Assembly (NCBI GenBank): GCA_910588615.1
Contig: CAJUOI010000012.1
Coordinates: 1 to 55,997, forward strand
Reading direction: 5' to 3'
Length of the DNA: 55,997 nucleotides
Source of the DNA: an uncultured Christensenellaceae bacterium
Lineage (GTDB): Bacteria; Bacillota; Clostridia; Christensenellales; Borkfalkiaceae
Shown here: piece by piece, positions 34,004 through 42,788 of the stretch
How positions within the stretch are numbered: the stretch's first letter is position 1
Layout: each line of letters begins with the position of its first letter
Translations under genes and position numbers: made by a program
The notes under the pieces: model-generated
What the model saw: the letters and a program-made list of their open reading frames with translations, nothing else
The model's database searches: none
What the model was told of the DNA's origin: nothing

Positions 34004-34701
34004 GGTATAAGCCCCCAAAGCGCTGTAATGGGATAACCGAATATGTTCGTTGCAAATCGCATAATCCAACCTAAAATATCTAAATCGTACATGACGCGAT
34101 AACCCGTAAATCCGATAACTTCCGGACCGAGCCGAAGAAAGATTCCGCAGATAAAGCTTTCTACGATCAGGAAGAGCAGAATATAATAACCGTATTTTCT
34201 GAGGAATTGATACACCTTTCCGTGTTTTTTGCTGCAGGCTTCCACGATGCGGAACCCGTCGAGCGGATAGAACGGCAAAAGATTAAATACACAAAAGGAA
34301 AGACTGTATGCAAATAAACTTCCAGTCAGCGCAGTTAAGAATTCGGTTAAAAACGGTAAGGAAAGATAATGGGTAACTACGAGAAAGATCGGGTAAAATA
34401 CGAACGCCATGATGTAGTTCATGATGACGCCCGCGCTTGCCGTAAGCCCCAGCCCGAGACGGTATTTTTTAAAGTTGTCGGGATTGATTGGAACGGGTTT
34501 TGCCCAACCGAATCCGACGAGCGTGAAACAGATCAGCCCCGTAATATCGAAGTGCCGAATCGGGTTCAAAGTCAGTCGTTTATTCCACTTCGGGGTCGGG
34601 TCGCCGCAACGATACGCCACGAACGCGTGCGCGAATTCGTGAAAGGTCAGTACGATTACGACGGCAATAAAACTCGTAACAAGCTCAATAACATAATCCA
34701 T
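33997..34701 (-). CDS. Site-2-protease-like M50 membrane metallopeptidase
   Basis: 234 aa with about six membrane segments. The zinc motif is HEFAH near residue 21, and the third ligand lies in LLPFYPLDGFRI. This is the short, PDZ-free M50 group often found beside scpAB in Firmicutes; its substrate is unknown. The ATG is preceded by TATAAT at 9 nt and no SD, so a leaderless mRNA is predicted. It overlaps the scpA start by 7 nt and heads the scp operon. Confidence 0.88.
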   Translation of the reverse strand: MDYVIELVTSFIAVVIVLTFHEFAHAFVAYRCGDPTPKWNKRLTLNPIRHFDITGLICFTLVGFGWAKPVPINPDNFKKYRLGLGLTASAGVIMNYIMAFVFYPIFLVVTHYLSLPFLTEFLTALTGSLFAYSLSFCVFNLLPFYPLDGFRIVEACSKKHGKVYQFLRKYGYYILLFLIVESFICGIFLRLGPEVIGFTGYRVMYDLDILGWIMRFATNIFGYPITALWGLIPW

Positions 34702-34710
34702 AACGAATCT

Positions 34711-34739
34711 ATTATAACTGATTTAATGCTGAAAAGCAA
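34711..34739 (-). promoter_or_regulatory. Sigma-A promoter placed for a leaderless protease mRNA
   Basis: On the minus strand, TTGCTT (34734-34739), 17-bp spacer, TATAAT (34711-34716); then nine bases (34702-34710) before ATG at 34701. The expected start point leaves a leader of 0-3 nt. Confidence 0.75.
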
Positions 34740-34745
34740 GAAAAA

Positions 34746-36074
34746 TCACGCCTTTTTCAGATAAGAAGGCACGATGTCATTGCGCGTCAAATCTTCGTAG
34801 GTCTGAGGTTTGACGAGATATTCCGCTTTTCCGTCCTTTACGAGAATCACGGGCGGAATCAAATTCCTGTTATAGTTGCTTGCCATGGAATAATTGTATG
34901 CGCCCGTAGACAAAACGGCAACGATATCGCCGATTTCGGCTTTGGGAAGATTGAAGTGATCACCGATGAGGTCGCCGCTTTCGCAGCACTTTCCCGCAAT
35001 TGAAACGTATTCTGTTGGTGTTTCGTTCGCACGGTTTGCAAGAATCGCTGAATATTTCGAGTGATACAGACAGTAACGGGGGTTATCGAACATTCCGCCG
35101 TCGACAGCGAGATATTTTTTGATTCCTGCAATGTCTTTGATTGCCCCCACAGTGTAAAGCGTGATTCCTGCTTCGCCGACGATAGAACGCCCCGGTTCGA
35201 CGTTCAGGAAAGGAAGCCTTAACCCGTTTTCCTTGCAGCCCTCCGTTACGGAGGAAATCAGCGTAGAGAGAAATTCCGTGTAATCCTTCGGCGTCAGCAC
35301 GGGATCGCCCTCCGCATAATAAATGCCGAAGCCCCCGCCGAGGTTAAGCGCTTCCGCTTCGAATCCGAGCGAATTTTTGAGTTCCGCAAGAAATGCGATA
35401 CATTTTTGCGCGGCAACGGCAAAGCTCTGTTTTTCGAAAATCTGCGAGCCGATGTGGCAGTGCACCCCCTTCAGTACAAGATTTTTTTTCGTTAGAATAT
35501 ACTCCGCCATTTTTTTCGCCGAGCCGTTCGCAACGGGAAAACCGAATTTGGAATCGGGCGTCGCCGTCTGAACGTAGGCGTGTGTGTGCGCCTCCACGCC
35601 GGGGTTGATACGCAAAAGCACGCTTTGCTTGATTCCTTCCGTTTTTGCAATCCCGTCAAGCGTATCCGCTTCCACTGCCGAATCCACAACCACAGTGCCG
35701 ACGCGGCTTTTTAAGGCGAGCTCGAGCTCGGAACGCAGTTTATTATTTCCGTGCAGTGTAATCTTTTCCGCGGGGAAGCCCGCTTTTAACGCGGTGTACA
35801 GTTCTCCGCCCGAAACGATATCCGCGCCGATTCCCTCTTCATCGGCTATCGCGTAAATTCCCATACAGGAAAATGCTTTGGAGGCGTACAGTACGCAACT
35901 GCCTCCTTCGTAGTTTTTGAAAGCGTTACGATATGTTTGCATCATTTTGCGGATATACCGTTCGTCAAAAACGTAAAGCGGCGTGCCGAATTCTTTTGCG
36001 AGATCTACGCAATCGGCTCCGCCGATTTCCAGATGTCCCTGACGGTTGATTTTTAAAGTTTCGCGTTCGTTCAT
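34746..36074 (-). CDS. lysA: Diaminopimelate decarboxylase
   Basis: 442-aa PLP enzyme converting meso-DAP to lysine. Fold-III decarboxylase features: LYASKAFSCMG with the PLP Lys, GGELYTALKAGF, HCHIGSQIF, LGGGFGIYY, EPGRSIVGEAG and the CESGD active-site Cys segment. ATG 36074 follows AAAGGACGC. Monocistronic with its own promoter; no lysine riboswitch is visible in the short leader. Confidence 0.95.
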   Translation of the reverse strand: MNERETLKINRQGHLEIGGADCVDLAKEFGTPLYVFDERYIRKMMQTYRNAFKNYEGGSCVLYASKAFSCMGIYAIADEEGIGADIVSGGELYTALKAGFPAEKITLHGNNKLRSELELALKSRVGTVVVDSAVEADTLDGIAKTEGIKQSVLLRINPGVEAHTHAYVQTATPDSKFGFPVANGSAKKMAEYILTKKNLVLKGVHCHIGSQIFEKQSFAVAAQKCIAFLAELKNSLGFEAEALNLGGGFGIYYAEGDPVLTPKDYTEFLSTLISSVTEGCKENGLRLPFLNVEPGRSIVGEAGITLYTVGAIKDIAGIKKYLAVDGGMFDNPRYCLYHSKYSAILANRANETPTEYVSIAGKCCESGDLIGDHFNLPKAEIGDIVAVLSTGAYNYSMASNYNRNLIPPVILVKDGKAEYLVKPQTYEDLTRNDIVPSYLKKA

Positions 36075-36101
36075 AAGATGCGTCCTTTGTAATTTTCTAA
36101 A

Positions 36102-36131
36102 ATTATATCACTTTTTACATTTTTTCGTCAA
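36102..36131 (-). promoter_or_regulatory. lysA promoter
   Basis: On the minus strand, TTGACG (36126-36131), 18-bp spacer, TATAAT (36102-36107), about 27 nt before the ATG. Confidence 0.7.
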
Positions 36132-36132
36132 G

Positions 36133-36173
36133 AAAAAAAGACGTAATCTATCGAATTACGATATATTACGTCT
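36133..36173 (-). terminator. Terminator of the dacF-like gene
   Basis: On the minus strand, AGACGTAAT (36165-36173) pairs with ATTACGTCT (36139-36147). The interior ATCG..CGAT extends the hairpin, and T6 follows (36133-36138). It lies between the carboxypeptidase stop and the lysA promoter. Confidence 0.85.
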
Positions 36174-36217
36174 GAAATATTACTGTGATAAGCCGCAAAA
36201 ATAACTTGTATTTCGGT

Positions 36218-37366
36218 TTAATTCCAATTTCGTGCGGACTCCTGCAGGGCATCCCACCAGCTGAAACGTTCTGCTGTCTGCATGGAGCAAATCGCAACCC
36301 GCGCAATTTCTACGCCGTCGCGGTACAAAATTGCTTCGCCGACGCGGTCGCCCTCTTTCAGCGGCGCCTTTACGCATTCGGGAACGCTGTATTCCACAGT
36401 CAAATTGCCCGTCTCGCCCTTTTTTGAAAACGCGCTCAAATCGTGTTCGGCGCACAAATCCACAACTTGAGTCCGACTGCCCTTGACGGGAACGGTAGTC
36501 GCCTTTTCCCCTGCCTTTAAGAGCACGGCATTTTCATAGGCTGAAAAGCCGTAATCGAAGGACTTACGAATCAAATTGAAGCGCCCTTTCGAGCTGTCTG
36601 CTCCGATGACGACGGAAATCAGGCGCATATCGTTCCGCTTGGCTGTTGCAGCCAGACAAAATCCGGCTTCGTTTGTAAAACCGGTTTTTCCGCCGTCGCA
36701 TCCCTCGTAAAAGCGCGTCAGCTTGTTCGTGTTCGTAATTTGCGTCGTTCGTCCGTCCGGATGAGCGAAGTCCTCCAGCCAGACTTTGGAAAATTCAAAG
36801 TACTTTTGGTGTTTTATGAGTTCCCGCAGCATGAGCGCAACATCCTTTGCGCAGGAATATTGCGGCTCCTTGGGCAGCCCCGTGCAGTTGGCGAAGAGCG
36901 TATTTTCCGCCCCGAGCGCCTTTGCCCGCGCATTCATGCGTTCAACGAACGCGCTCTCCGAACCCGCAACGCGCTCCGCAAGCGCAACGCAGGAATCGTT
37001 GGCCGAGCAAACGGCAACCGTTTTCATCAGTTGTTCGGCGTTGTAAACGAGTCCCGTGCCGAGAAAGACTTGCGAGCCGCCCATTCCCGAGGCGTTTTCG
37101 CTGACGGTAATTTCTTCTTCGAAAGAGAGCTGTCCGTCGTCTACCGCTTCAAAAGAGAGCAACAGCGTCATGATTTTGCACATACTCGCAATGGGCAGGC
37201 GTTTTGTTTCGTTTTCGGCGGAAATGACCGTACCGCTTTCCGCGTCGCAGACATACGATGCTTTGCAGTTTGTTTTTTCTGGAGAGTCGGCGTACGCTTT
37301 GACGGTTCCCCCGCTAACCGATAAGCAACAAGCCGTCGCCAAGGCGAAAGTAATCAATTTTTTCAT
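36218..37366 (-). CDS. dacF: D-alanyl-D-alanine carboxypeptidase (DacF/DacA-type, S11)
   Basis: 382 aa. A signal peptide (residues about 1-26, ending AYA) is followed by the SxxK motif ASMCK, SxN as CSANDS, and KTG as GGKTGFT. After the catalytic domain comes a C-terminal beta domain typical of PBP5 (about 285-350) and an amphipathic tail (WWDALQESARNW) for membrane attachment. A second S11 enzyme in the window besides the one at 30535. Only a weak ribosome site (CTGAAAG). Lies 39 nt after the SpoIIM-like gene on the same strand, so both may belong to a sporulation unit. Confidence 0.9.
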   Translation of the reverse strand: MKKLITFALATACCLSVSGGTVKAYADSPEKTNCKASYVCDAESGTVISAENETKRLPIASMCKIMTLLLSFEAVDDGQLSFEEEITVSENASGMGGSQVFLGTGLVYNAEQLMKTVAVCSANDSCVALAERVAGSESAFVERMNARAKALGAENTLFANCTGLPKEPQYSCAKDVALMLRELIKHQKYFEFSKVWLEDFAHPDGRTTQITNTNKLTRFYEGCDGGKTGFTNEAGFCLAATAKRNDMRLISVVIGADSSKGRFNLIRKSFDYGFSAYENAVLLKAGEKATTVPVKGSRTQVVDLCAEHDLSAFSKKGETGNLTVEYSVPECVKAPLKEGDRVGEAILYRDGVEIARVAICSMQTAERFSWWDALQESARNWN

Positions 37367-37405
37367 ACTTTCAGTTTGTACTGTTTTCGAAAAATTACAC
37401 GTTTC

Positions 37406-38005
37406 TTACAGAATATTTCCGATCGGATGAAAAAATATGACTAATAAAATCATTTCCAAAAGGCAGATAAGAACGATAAAGATGAAAAATATCAGAAAAT
37501 CGCAGGCAAGCTCCTTCCAGCTGTTTTTGTTAAAGCAGAAATCAGACGCTCGCGCAAAGGAAACCGCTGCGGCAAGTAAAAATATGGCGTCGATCATCAG
37601 GTGTACGGGCAGGTAGAACGGAAAGATGACAAGCGCGCCCGATAGACGAAAGGTGGAGATAAAGATGCCCATGCTTCCGCCGAACGTATATGCGCGGTAG
37701 GCAAAGACGAATGGCGTGATGGCGAGTGCTGCAGGATGAATCCCCGCAATCACCAATACGGCAAGCACGAACGTGTGCCCTATCGTCCGTTCGAAAAAAA
37801 TCAAAAATACATTGCGATCAGAGTACAAAACCCGTTCGAGATATTTATTGCACCGTGCCAGGTGGTAATCGTAGACGGCTGGTGTTTTCAAAAAGACAAT
37901 ACCTAAAATGACTCCCAGCAAAAAAAGAACGGCAAAGGCAATCAGAGTTTTTTTACGGGAAAGTCCTCTGCCCATACAATCTTTCACGGGAAGAAAAAGT
38001 CTCAT
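37406..38005 (-). CDS. SpoIIM-like (stage II sporulation protein M family) membrane protein
   Basis: 199 aa with four to five membrane helices: a first helix at about 20-40, then an extracytoplasmic segment, and the core FVFAYRAYTFGGSMGIFIS followed by FPFYLPVHLMID. The YRAYTFG...F and the Pro after a hydrophobic run recall SpoIIM, which works with SpoIID and SpoIIP in engulfment. The match is by pattern and the proximity of sporulation genes, so the name is tentative. The ATG is only 5 nt from a CATATAAT box, so the start, or an internal ATG at 37975, is uncertain. Confidence 0.5.
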   Translation of the reverse strand: MRLFLPVKDCMGRGLSRKKTLIAFAVLFLLGVILGIVFLKTPAVYDYHLARCNKYLERVLYSDRNVFLIFFERTIGHTFVLAVLVIAGIHPAALAITPFVFAYRAYTFGGSMGIFISTFRLSGALVIFPFYLPVHLMIDAIFLLAAAVSFARASDFCFNKNSWKELACDFLIFFIFIVLICLLEMILLVIFFHPIGNIL

Positions 38006-38023
38006 ACATTATTATATGAGACT
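37998..38023. repeat. 8-bp inverted repeat over the SpoIIM-like start and -10 box
   Basis: AGTCTCAT (37998-38005) and ATGAGACT (38016-38023) are perfect inverted copies separated by 10 bp. The start codon lies in one arm and the ATTATA (-10 on the minus strand, 38011-38016) between them. Could be an operator or an mRNA hairpin hiding the start. Confidence 0.5.
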
Positions 38024-38098
38024 CTTGTTATAAAATTTCGTCAATTTCCGAGCATTTTTTCAATAGGGACATCTGCCTCTTATTTTACTTTCTGCATA

Positions 38099-38567
38099 AA
38101 CAAATCATAAATACAATCTCATTGCCGGGCAAGCTGTCGTTATTAACGGTATTGCTACCCAATACGACGACTTCGACACCTTCGAGGGAATGGGATATTC
38201 CAATTTATTGATTCATCATATCGTAAAGGCTTATGGCACCGAACCGACAAAAAAGGGTTCCAAAAAATTTATCTTTTTGGAAATCATTCAGTATATCTAC
38301 GACCACTATAAAGAAGACCTCTCGCTAACAAGTCTTGCCGAGCAATTCGGCTATGCGACCCGTTCTTTGGGGCATATGTTCGATAAATACGTAAAAATGG
38401 ATATTCGGAACTTCATCAATAGTGTTCGCGCGGAAAAGGTGCTTGAAATGAAAGCCGACCCTGCGCACAGCGATAAGACGCTTTTGGAGCTTGCCCTCGC
38501 CTGCGGTTTTAACAGCGCTTCGAGTTTCTACCGCACTTACCGTAAAAATTACAGCCAATCCCGCTGA
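38099..38567 (+). pseudogene. AraC-family regulator remnant (DNA-binding half)
   Basis: The C-terminal double helix-turn-helix is intact: LSLTSLAEQFGYATRSLGHMF, then the linker and ELALACGFNSASSFYRTYRKNY. In this frame the reading extends back to a TAA at 38096-38098 (YNLIAGQAVVINGIATQYDDF), so only the last part of the sensor domain survives and no start codon with a ribosome site is seen. The first ATG (38190) begins mid-domain. It is the only plus-strand coding trace between 30 and 55 kb and is best read as a decaying gene; a short DNA-binding product cannot be excluded. Confidence 0.75.
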
Positions 38568-38647
38568 TTGCTCTATAACGTTAATAGTTCCTCGTTGACA
38601 GAAAAATGCGTATTCATATTGATTGAGATAATGCTATAATAAATAAA

Positions 38648-38687
38648 AATAAAAAAGGTCAAATTAAGTATTGCACCTAATTTGACC
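38648..38687 (-). terminator. spoIVB terminator
   Basis: GGTCAAATTA (38657-38666) pairs with TAATTTGACC (38678-38687). On the minus strand the hairpin is followed by TTTTTTATTTTTATTT. It begins about 18 nt after the spoIVB stop and ends the argR-recN-spoIVB unit. Confidence 0.9.
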
Positions 38688-38704
38688 GCTTACGAAATCT
38701 CAAT

Positions 38705-39721
38705 TTAATTTTTCAACATATTCTCAATCCCTATTCCATATCCTCGGGTAGGGTCATTTAAGAATACGTGGGTTACTGCACCGATAAGTTTGCCGTTCTG
38801 GATAATTGGGCTGCCGCTCATGCCCTGAACAATGCCTCCGGTTTCCGCAATCAACCGTTCGTCGTTGACTTTAATGACGAAATTCTTGTTGTCGCGCTGC
38901 CCCGCGTCCACTTTGACAATGGAAATTTCGTATTTTTGGGGACAGATGCCGTCAATCGTCGAATAGATGAACGCTTTTCCGACGGTCGTTTCCGAAATGG
39001 ACGCCGTATGAACGATTTCCGTTCTCGAGAAGTCGTAATTCGTATTAAAGTTTCCGTAAAGCCCGGTTTCGCAGACGCAATCCGCGCTTGCAAGGGGTTT
39101 ATCGTTGAGAAAAAGTCCCCGCAGTTCTCCCGCTTTTCCTCGAGAACCCTTGTTGATTCCCACGATGCTGCAAAGATACACTTTCGGATCGGCAACAGTG
39201 AGTCCGCTTTTTTCGTCGTCGGAAACGCCGTGTCCCAATGCTCCGAAGCGCAACGTGTTCTTTTCGATATAGGTAACCGTACCGATTCCGGACAGAGTAT
39301 CCCGAATAAGAACGCCGATTTTATAGCGTCCCGACTTTTTATCCTTGGCGGGAGTAACGTTTGTTTCCGCCGTGTCGCCGCCGCGTCTTACGGTAACTCT
39401 GATTTGCTTGCCTGCGCTGCGTTCGAGCGCGGCATTCAGTTCGTTGATACTTTTTATACGGATTCCGTCGATCGCGACGATGCAGTCGCCTGTCCGTATA
39501 CCCGCCTCCTCTGCAGGGCGATGGATCCCGTCGTCCGAAACAACCTCGTTGAGTCCGATAACCTCGGCGCCGCCCTGTGAAAGAGTGAACCCCGCCGTCA
39601 TACCTCCGATATAGTACTCTCCTCCCGTAGCGTCCGCACAAACCGTCTTGCCTGTAGGGCAGGAAAGCGCCGCGATTACCGCGAGAAGCACTGTTGCAAA
39701 ATATAATTTCAGCTTACGCAT
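38705..39721 (-). CDS. spoIVB: SpoIVB peptidase (S55, PDZ domain)
   Basis: 338-aa signalling protease secreted from the forespore that triggers SpoIVFB and pro-sigma-K processing. A signal anchor (about 1-30) is followed by a PDZ domain (about 45-120: AEEAGIRTGDCIVAIDGI). The S55 domain has the catalytic His in FGALGHGVSD and Ser in VQGMSGSPIIQ; the Asp should lie between. ATG 39721 has GGAGG 5 nt upstream; a TTG one codon earlier is less likely. Follows recN as in most spore formers. Confidence 0.93.
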   Translation of the reverse strand: MRKLKLYFATVLLAVIAALSCPTGKTVCADATGGEYYIGGMTAGFTLSQGGAEVIGLNEVVSDDGIHRPAEEAGIRTGDCIVAIDGIRIKSINELNAALERSAGKQIRVTVRRGGDTAETNVTPAKDKKSGRYKIGVLIRDTLSGIGTVTYIEKNTLRFGALGHGVSDDEKSGLTVADPKVYLCSIVGINKGSRGKAGELRGLFLNDKPLASADCVCETGLYGNFNTNYDFSRTEIVHTASISETTVGKAFIYSTIDGICPQKYEISIVKVDAGQRDNKNFVIKVNDERLIAETGGIVQGMSGSPIIQNGKLIGAVTHVFLNDPTRGYGIGIENMLKN

Positions 39722-39783
39722 CAAAACCTCCGAATCTTCCGCAAGTTAATTTGCGTAAGTTCGTGCTTTATATGCGTGTTGCG

Positions 39784-41475
39784 TCAAAGGGACTTTTTGT
39801 AAATTCGTGCGTTCTGCAACATTTCTTCCGCGTGTTTCAGAGAATATTCACTCTCTTCCCCGCCCGAAAGCCGTGAGATTTCACGCGTAAGTTCTTCGTT
39901 CTCTATTTTTTTGATTTCCGTTTTAGTGCTTTCGTTTGCTTCGGTCTTTTCAATCAAAAACTGACTGTCGGCAAAAGCGGCAATCTGTGCGGAGTGGGTT
40001 ACGGCGATAATCTGGATAGTTTTGGAGATCTTCGCGAATTTTTCCGCCATTACCCTCGCCGTTTTTCCGCCGATTCCCGCGTCGATTTCGTCGAACAAGT
40101 ACGTTCCGATATCGCCGAGTGAGGAAAGTTGGGCTTTGATTGCCAGCATGAAGCGGCTCATTTCGCCTCCGCTGATGATTTTGCTCAGTTCTTTTACAGG
40201 TTCGCCTGCATTGGCGGAAAACAGGAAGCGAATCTTGTCCGCGCCGTTCGTGCCGACAGCGGCGGTGCTCTCTTGGGTGAAGCCGTCGAATTGCATTTCA
40301 AAGCGCGCCGAAGAAATGTTCAGCGTTTTTAATTCATCTGTTACTCGTTTTGTGAACTCCCTTGCCGCCTTTTTCCGCTCGTCCGAAAGCTTGGTGCATA
40401 CGGAATAGATTTTTTCTGACAGAATGCGGTTTTGTTCCGTCAGGCGGCGGAGCCGTTCCTCTCCTTCGGTCAAGAATGCGTATTCGTCCTGCGCTTTTTG
40501 CAAGAAAGTTTGAATTTCTTCCGGTGTGGAGCCGTACTTCTTCTTTAAGGATTTGATTTCGTCGAGACGGTTTTCCGCCCGTTCGAGCTCAGGAGCGTTG
40601 AATTCCAACTCCTCCCCGTATTCCTCCACCATGGCGGCAACGTCCGAAAGATCTGCCGTAACGCTCTCCAAACGTTCGGCAAGCACGCCATACTTTTCGT
40701 CGTAGCGGGATATGGCGTTCAGAGCGCGGCGGGCAGTGTTGATGGCGTCGATTCCGCCTCCGTCGGAAAGTAGATTGCCGCGTGCGGAAGAAATTCCGTC
40801 TGCAATCCGTTCCGCATTCTGGCAGCGGGTGCGAAAGGCAGTCAACTCCTCCTCTTCTCCTTCTTTGAGGTTGGCGCGGTCGATTTCCTGAATTTGAAAC
40901 TGTAAAATATCCGCGCGGCGGTTGCGTTCGCTCTCGTCGCCGCCGATCAGACTTATTTCGGCAGCCGTCTTTTTCCGTTCTTCCAAAAGCGCGGAAAGCT
41001 CCGACTTGCATTTTGACACGGGATCGCCGGCAATAGAGTCGAGCAATTTCAGCTGGTTGCTTTCTTTTAACAAATAGAAATGTTCGCTTTGACCGTGCAC
41101 GTCGACAAGGCGCGAGCTGACGCTGCGGAGCATGGTTGCGGTAACCGAACAGCCGTTGACTTTTAAGGCGCTTTTTCCGTCCGCAGTCAGCTTTCTGGAA
41201 ATGATCAGCACGTCGTCCGTTGCTATATCAAGCGAATCTAAAGCCTCTTCTGCCTCTTTTCCGATATCTTCGAACTCCGCGCGTACGATGCACTCCGTTT
41301 TTCCGTAGCGGATCATGGATTTATCGGCTTTCGCACCCAATACGAAATCAATAGAGTCAAGAATTACCGATTTTCCTGCGCCGGTTTCGCCTGACAACAC
41401 GTTTAAACCGCCGTCGAACTCCAATTCTGCCTTTTCGATGAGGGCGACGTTTTGTATCGTTAGCCTTCGTAACAT
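39784..41475 (-). CDS. recN: DNA repair protein RecN
   Basis: 563-aa SMC-like ATPase for double-strand break repair. Walker A GETGAGKSVILDS and signature SGGEMSRFMLAIK are seen. Walker B is YLFDEIDAGIGG, and two coiled-coil arms run at about 150-370. GAGG lies 6 nt before the ATG, one base after the argR stop. In many bacteria recN is SOS-controlled, but no LexA box is apparent directly upstream, which is coding sequence. Confidence 0.95.
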   Translation of the reverse strand: MLRRLTIQNVALIEKAELEFDGGLNVLSGETGAGKSVILDSIDFVLGAKADKSMIRYGKTECIVRAEFEDIGKEAEEALDSLDIATDDVLIISRKLTADGKSALKVNGCSVTATMLRSVSSRLVDVHGQSEHFYLLKESNQLKLLDSIAGDPVSKCKSELSALLEERKKTAAEISLIGGDESERNRRADILQFQIQEIDRANLKEGEEEELTAFRTRCQNAERIADGISSARGNLLSDGGGIDAINTARRALNAISRYDEKYGVLAERLESVTADLSDVAAMVEEYGEELEFNAPELERAENRLDEIKSLKKKYGSTPEEIQTFLQKAQDEYAFLTEGEERLRRLTEQNRILSEKIYSVCTKLSDERKKAAREFTKRVTDELKTLNISSARFEMQFDGFTQESTAAVGTNGADKIRFLFSANAGEPVKELSKIISGGEMSRFMLAIKAQLSSLGDIGTYLFDEIDAGIGGKTARVMAEKFAKISKTIQIIAVTHSAQIAAFADSQFLIEKTEANESTKTEIKKIENEELTREISRLSGGEESEYSLKHAEEMLQNARIYKKSL

Positions 41476-41476
41476 A

Positions 41477-41932
41477 TCAGTCCTCTATGATACTCTCAAG
41501 TCTTTCGTATACGGCTTGGGCGCCCGCGGGCGTTTCGCAGACGGAGAGAACGGTATCGTCCCCAGCAATGCTGCCCACCACTTCGGGATAGGAAAGGCGG
41601 TCAATGACTGCGCCCGCGTTGCCGCCGTTTCCGTTGAGTGTTTTAACGAGAATTAAATTTCCTACGGCTCGGATTTCTACGACGCAGGTTTTAAAAAGCG
41701 AGCGCATTTTGTCGGAAAGACCGTTTTCACCGTTGCGAATGGAGGCATAGCGAAAGCGCTTTGTGTTCCCCTTTACCTTAAACAAATGTAATTCTTTGAT
41801 GTCCCGCGAAACGGTTGCCTGTGTAACCGAAAAATTACAGGCGGAAAGAGCTTCGCAAAGCTCTTCCTGTGTTTCGATTTCTCTTTCGTCGATGAGTTCA
41901 AGGATTTTTTCGTGTCGTGCGTTCCTTAACAT
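41477..41932 (-). CDS. argR: Arginine repressor ArgR/AhrC
   Basis: 151 aa. The N-terminal winged helix (HEKILELIDEREIETQEELC, then VTQATVSRDIKEL) and the C-terminal hexamerisation and arginine-binding domain (GSIAGDDTVLSVCET) are complete. Represses arginine synthesis and may activate catabolism. GGAG 5 nt before the ATG. Position before recN is conserved in Firmicutes. Confidence 0.95.
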   Translation of the reverse strand: MLRNARHEKILELIDEREIETQEELCEALSACNFSVTQATVSRDIKELHLFKVKGNTKRFRYASIRNGENGLSDKMRSLFKTCVVEIRAVGNLILVKTLNGNGGNAGAVIDRLSYPEVVGSIAGDDTVLSVCETPAGAQAVYERLESIIED

Positions 41933-41947
41933 ATTTTCTCCGTGTGC

Positions 41948-42736
41948 TTAACTGTTGATTTTTTCTGTCAGTCTGCGGAAATAGCCGCTCGGATCCGCGG
42001 TTAAAAACGCCACCGTTCGTTCCGCCCTGCGTACGGTAAGCGAGGTGTTGCCGTCTGCTTGCCCGAGATAAACTCCGTCGCCGAACAGCATCAGCTTTTC
42101 ATCCGAGAAATCAAAAGACAGAGTACAGTGATCGGGATAGGCAATCGGGCGGCTGCGCAGCGAAAATGCGGAAATGGGCGTCAATAAAAACGTTTGGCAG
42201 TCGGGCGTCATGATACTTCCCCCCGCCGACAGAGAATATGCGGTGGAGCCTGTGGGTGTCGCCACGATGAGCCCGTCCGCCGTAAAGCTGCCCGCGCGGC
42301 TGCCGTCGATCATGACGGAAATATCCATTACACGGCTTTCCAGCCCTTCCCCGACGGGACGGTGTAAAGAAATCTCGTTTAAACAATCGTATTTTTTTCC
42401 GTTTAAATTCGCTTCAAGCATACTGCGGTGCACTACGGGACAGTCGCTGAGCGCAAGTTCTGCCGCTGCGTTTGTTTCCGTGCGGTCGAATTCGGTTAAA
42501 AAGCCGAGGCGTCCGAAATTGACGCCGACGACGGGAACGTCGTAGACGGAAGCGCGCTTTGCAGCCCGTAAGACGGTGCCGTCGCCGCCCAGAACGATGA
42601 GACGGTCAACGCCTGAAATTTCTTCCAAGTGTGTAAAAAGAACCGCCTTGCTTCCCTTTCGCTCGATTTCGGCGGCGAGATTTTGCGCGGTTGTTTGCTC
42701 TACTTGATTTACATTGTAATATACGCCGAGTTTCAT
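41948..42736 (-). CDS. nadK: NAD kinase
   Basis: 262 aa. Phosphorylates NAD to NADP in the cytosol. LGGDGTVLRAAK carries the catalytic GGDGT; also VNFGRLGFLTEF, the NE of CLNEISLHR, and GSTAYSLSAGGSIMTP. The ATG is preceded at 8 nt by TATAAT of a near-consensus promoter and has no SD, so a leaderless message is predicted. It is 15 nt upstream of argR, so this promoter may also drive argR-recN-spoIVB. Confidence 0.94.
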   Translation of the reverse strand: MKLGVYYNVNQVEQTTAQNLAAEIERKGSKAVLFTHLEEISGVDRLIVLGGDGTVLRAAKRASVYDVPVVGVNFGRLGFLTEFDRTETNAAAELALSDCPVVHRSMLEANLNGKKYDCLNEISLHRPVGEGLESRVMDISVMIDGSRAGSFTADGLIVATPTGSTAYSLSAGGSIMTPDCQTFLLTPISAFSLRSRPIAYPDHCTLSFDFSDEKLMLFGDGVYLGQADGNTSLTVRRAERTVAFLTADPSGYFRRLTEKINS

Positions 42737-42744
42737 TTGACAAT

Positions 42745-42773
42745 ATTATAGAATAATTTTTGTATATATGCAA
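42745..42773 (-). promoter_or_regulatory. Sigma-A promoter placed for a leaderless nadK mRNA
   Basis: On the minus strand, TTGCAT (42768-42773), 17-bp spacer, TATAAT (42745-42750); only eight bases (42737-42744) before the ATG. Confidence 0.75.
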
Positions 42774-42788
42774 GTCTTTTTGGCGAAA

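Noticed and set aside
36075..36130. Lysine riboswitch before lysA
   Set aside because: The leader from the predicted start is only about 25 nt, far too short for an L-box.
38768..39580. Plus-strand 270-codon open frame over spoIVB
   Set aside because: Antisense to the S55 peptidase domain, with no homology signal or ribosome site.
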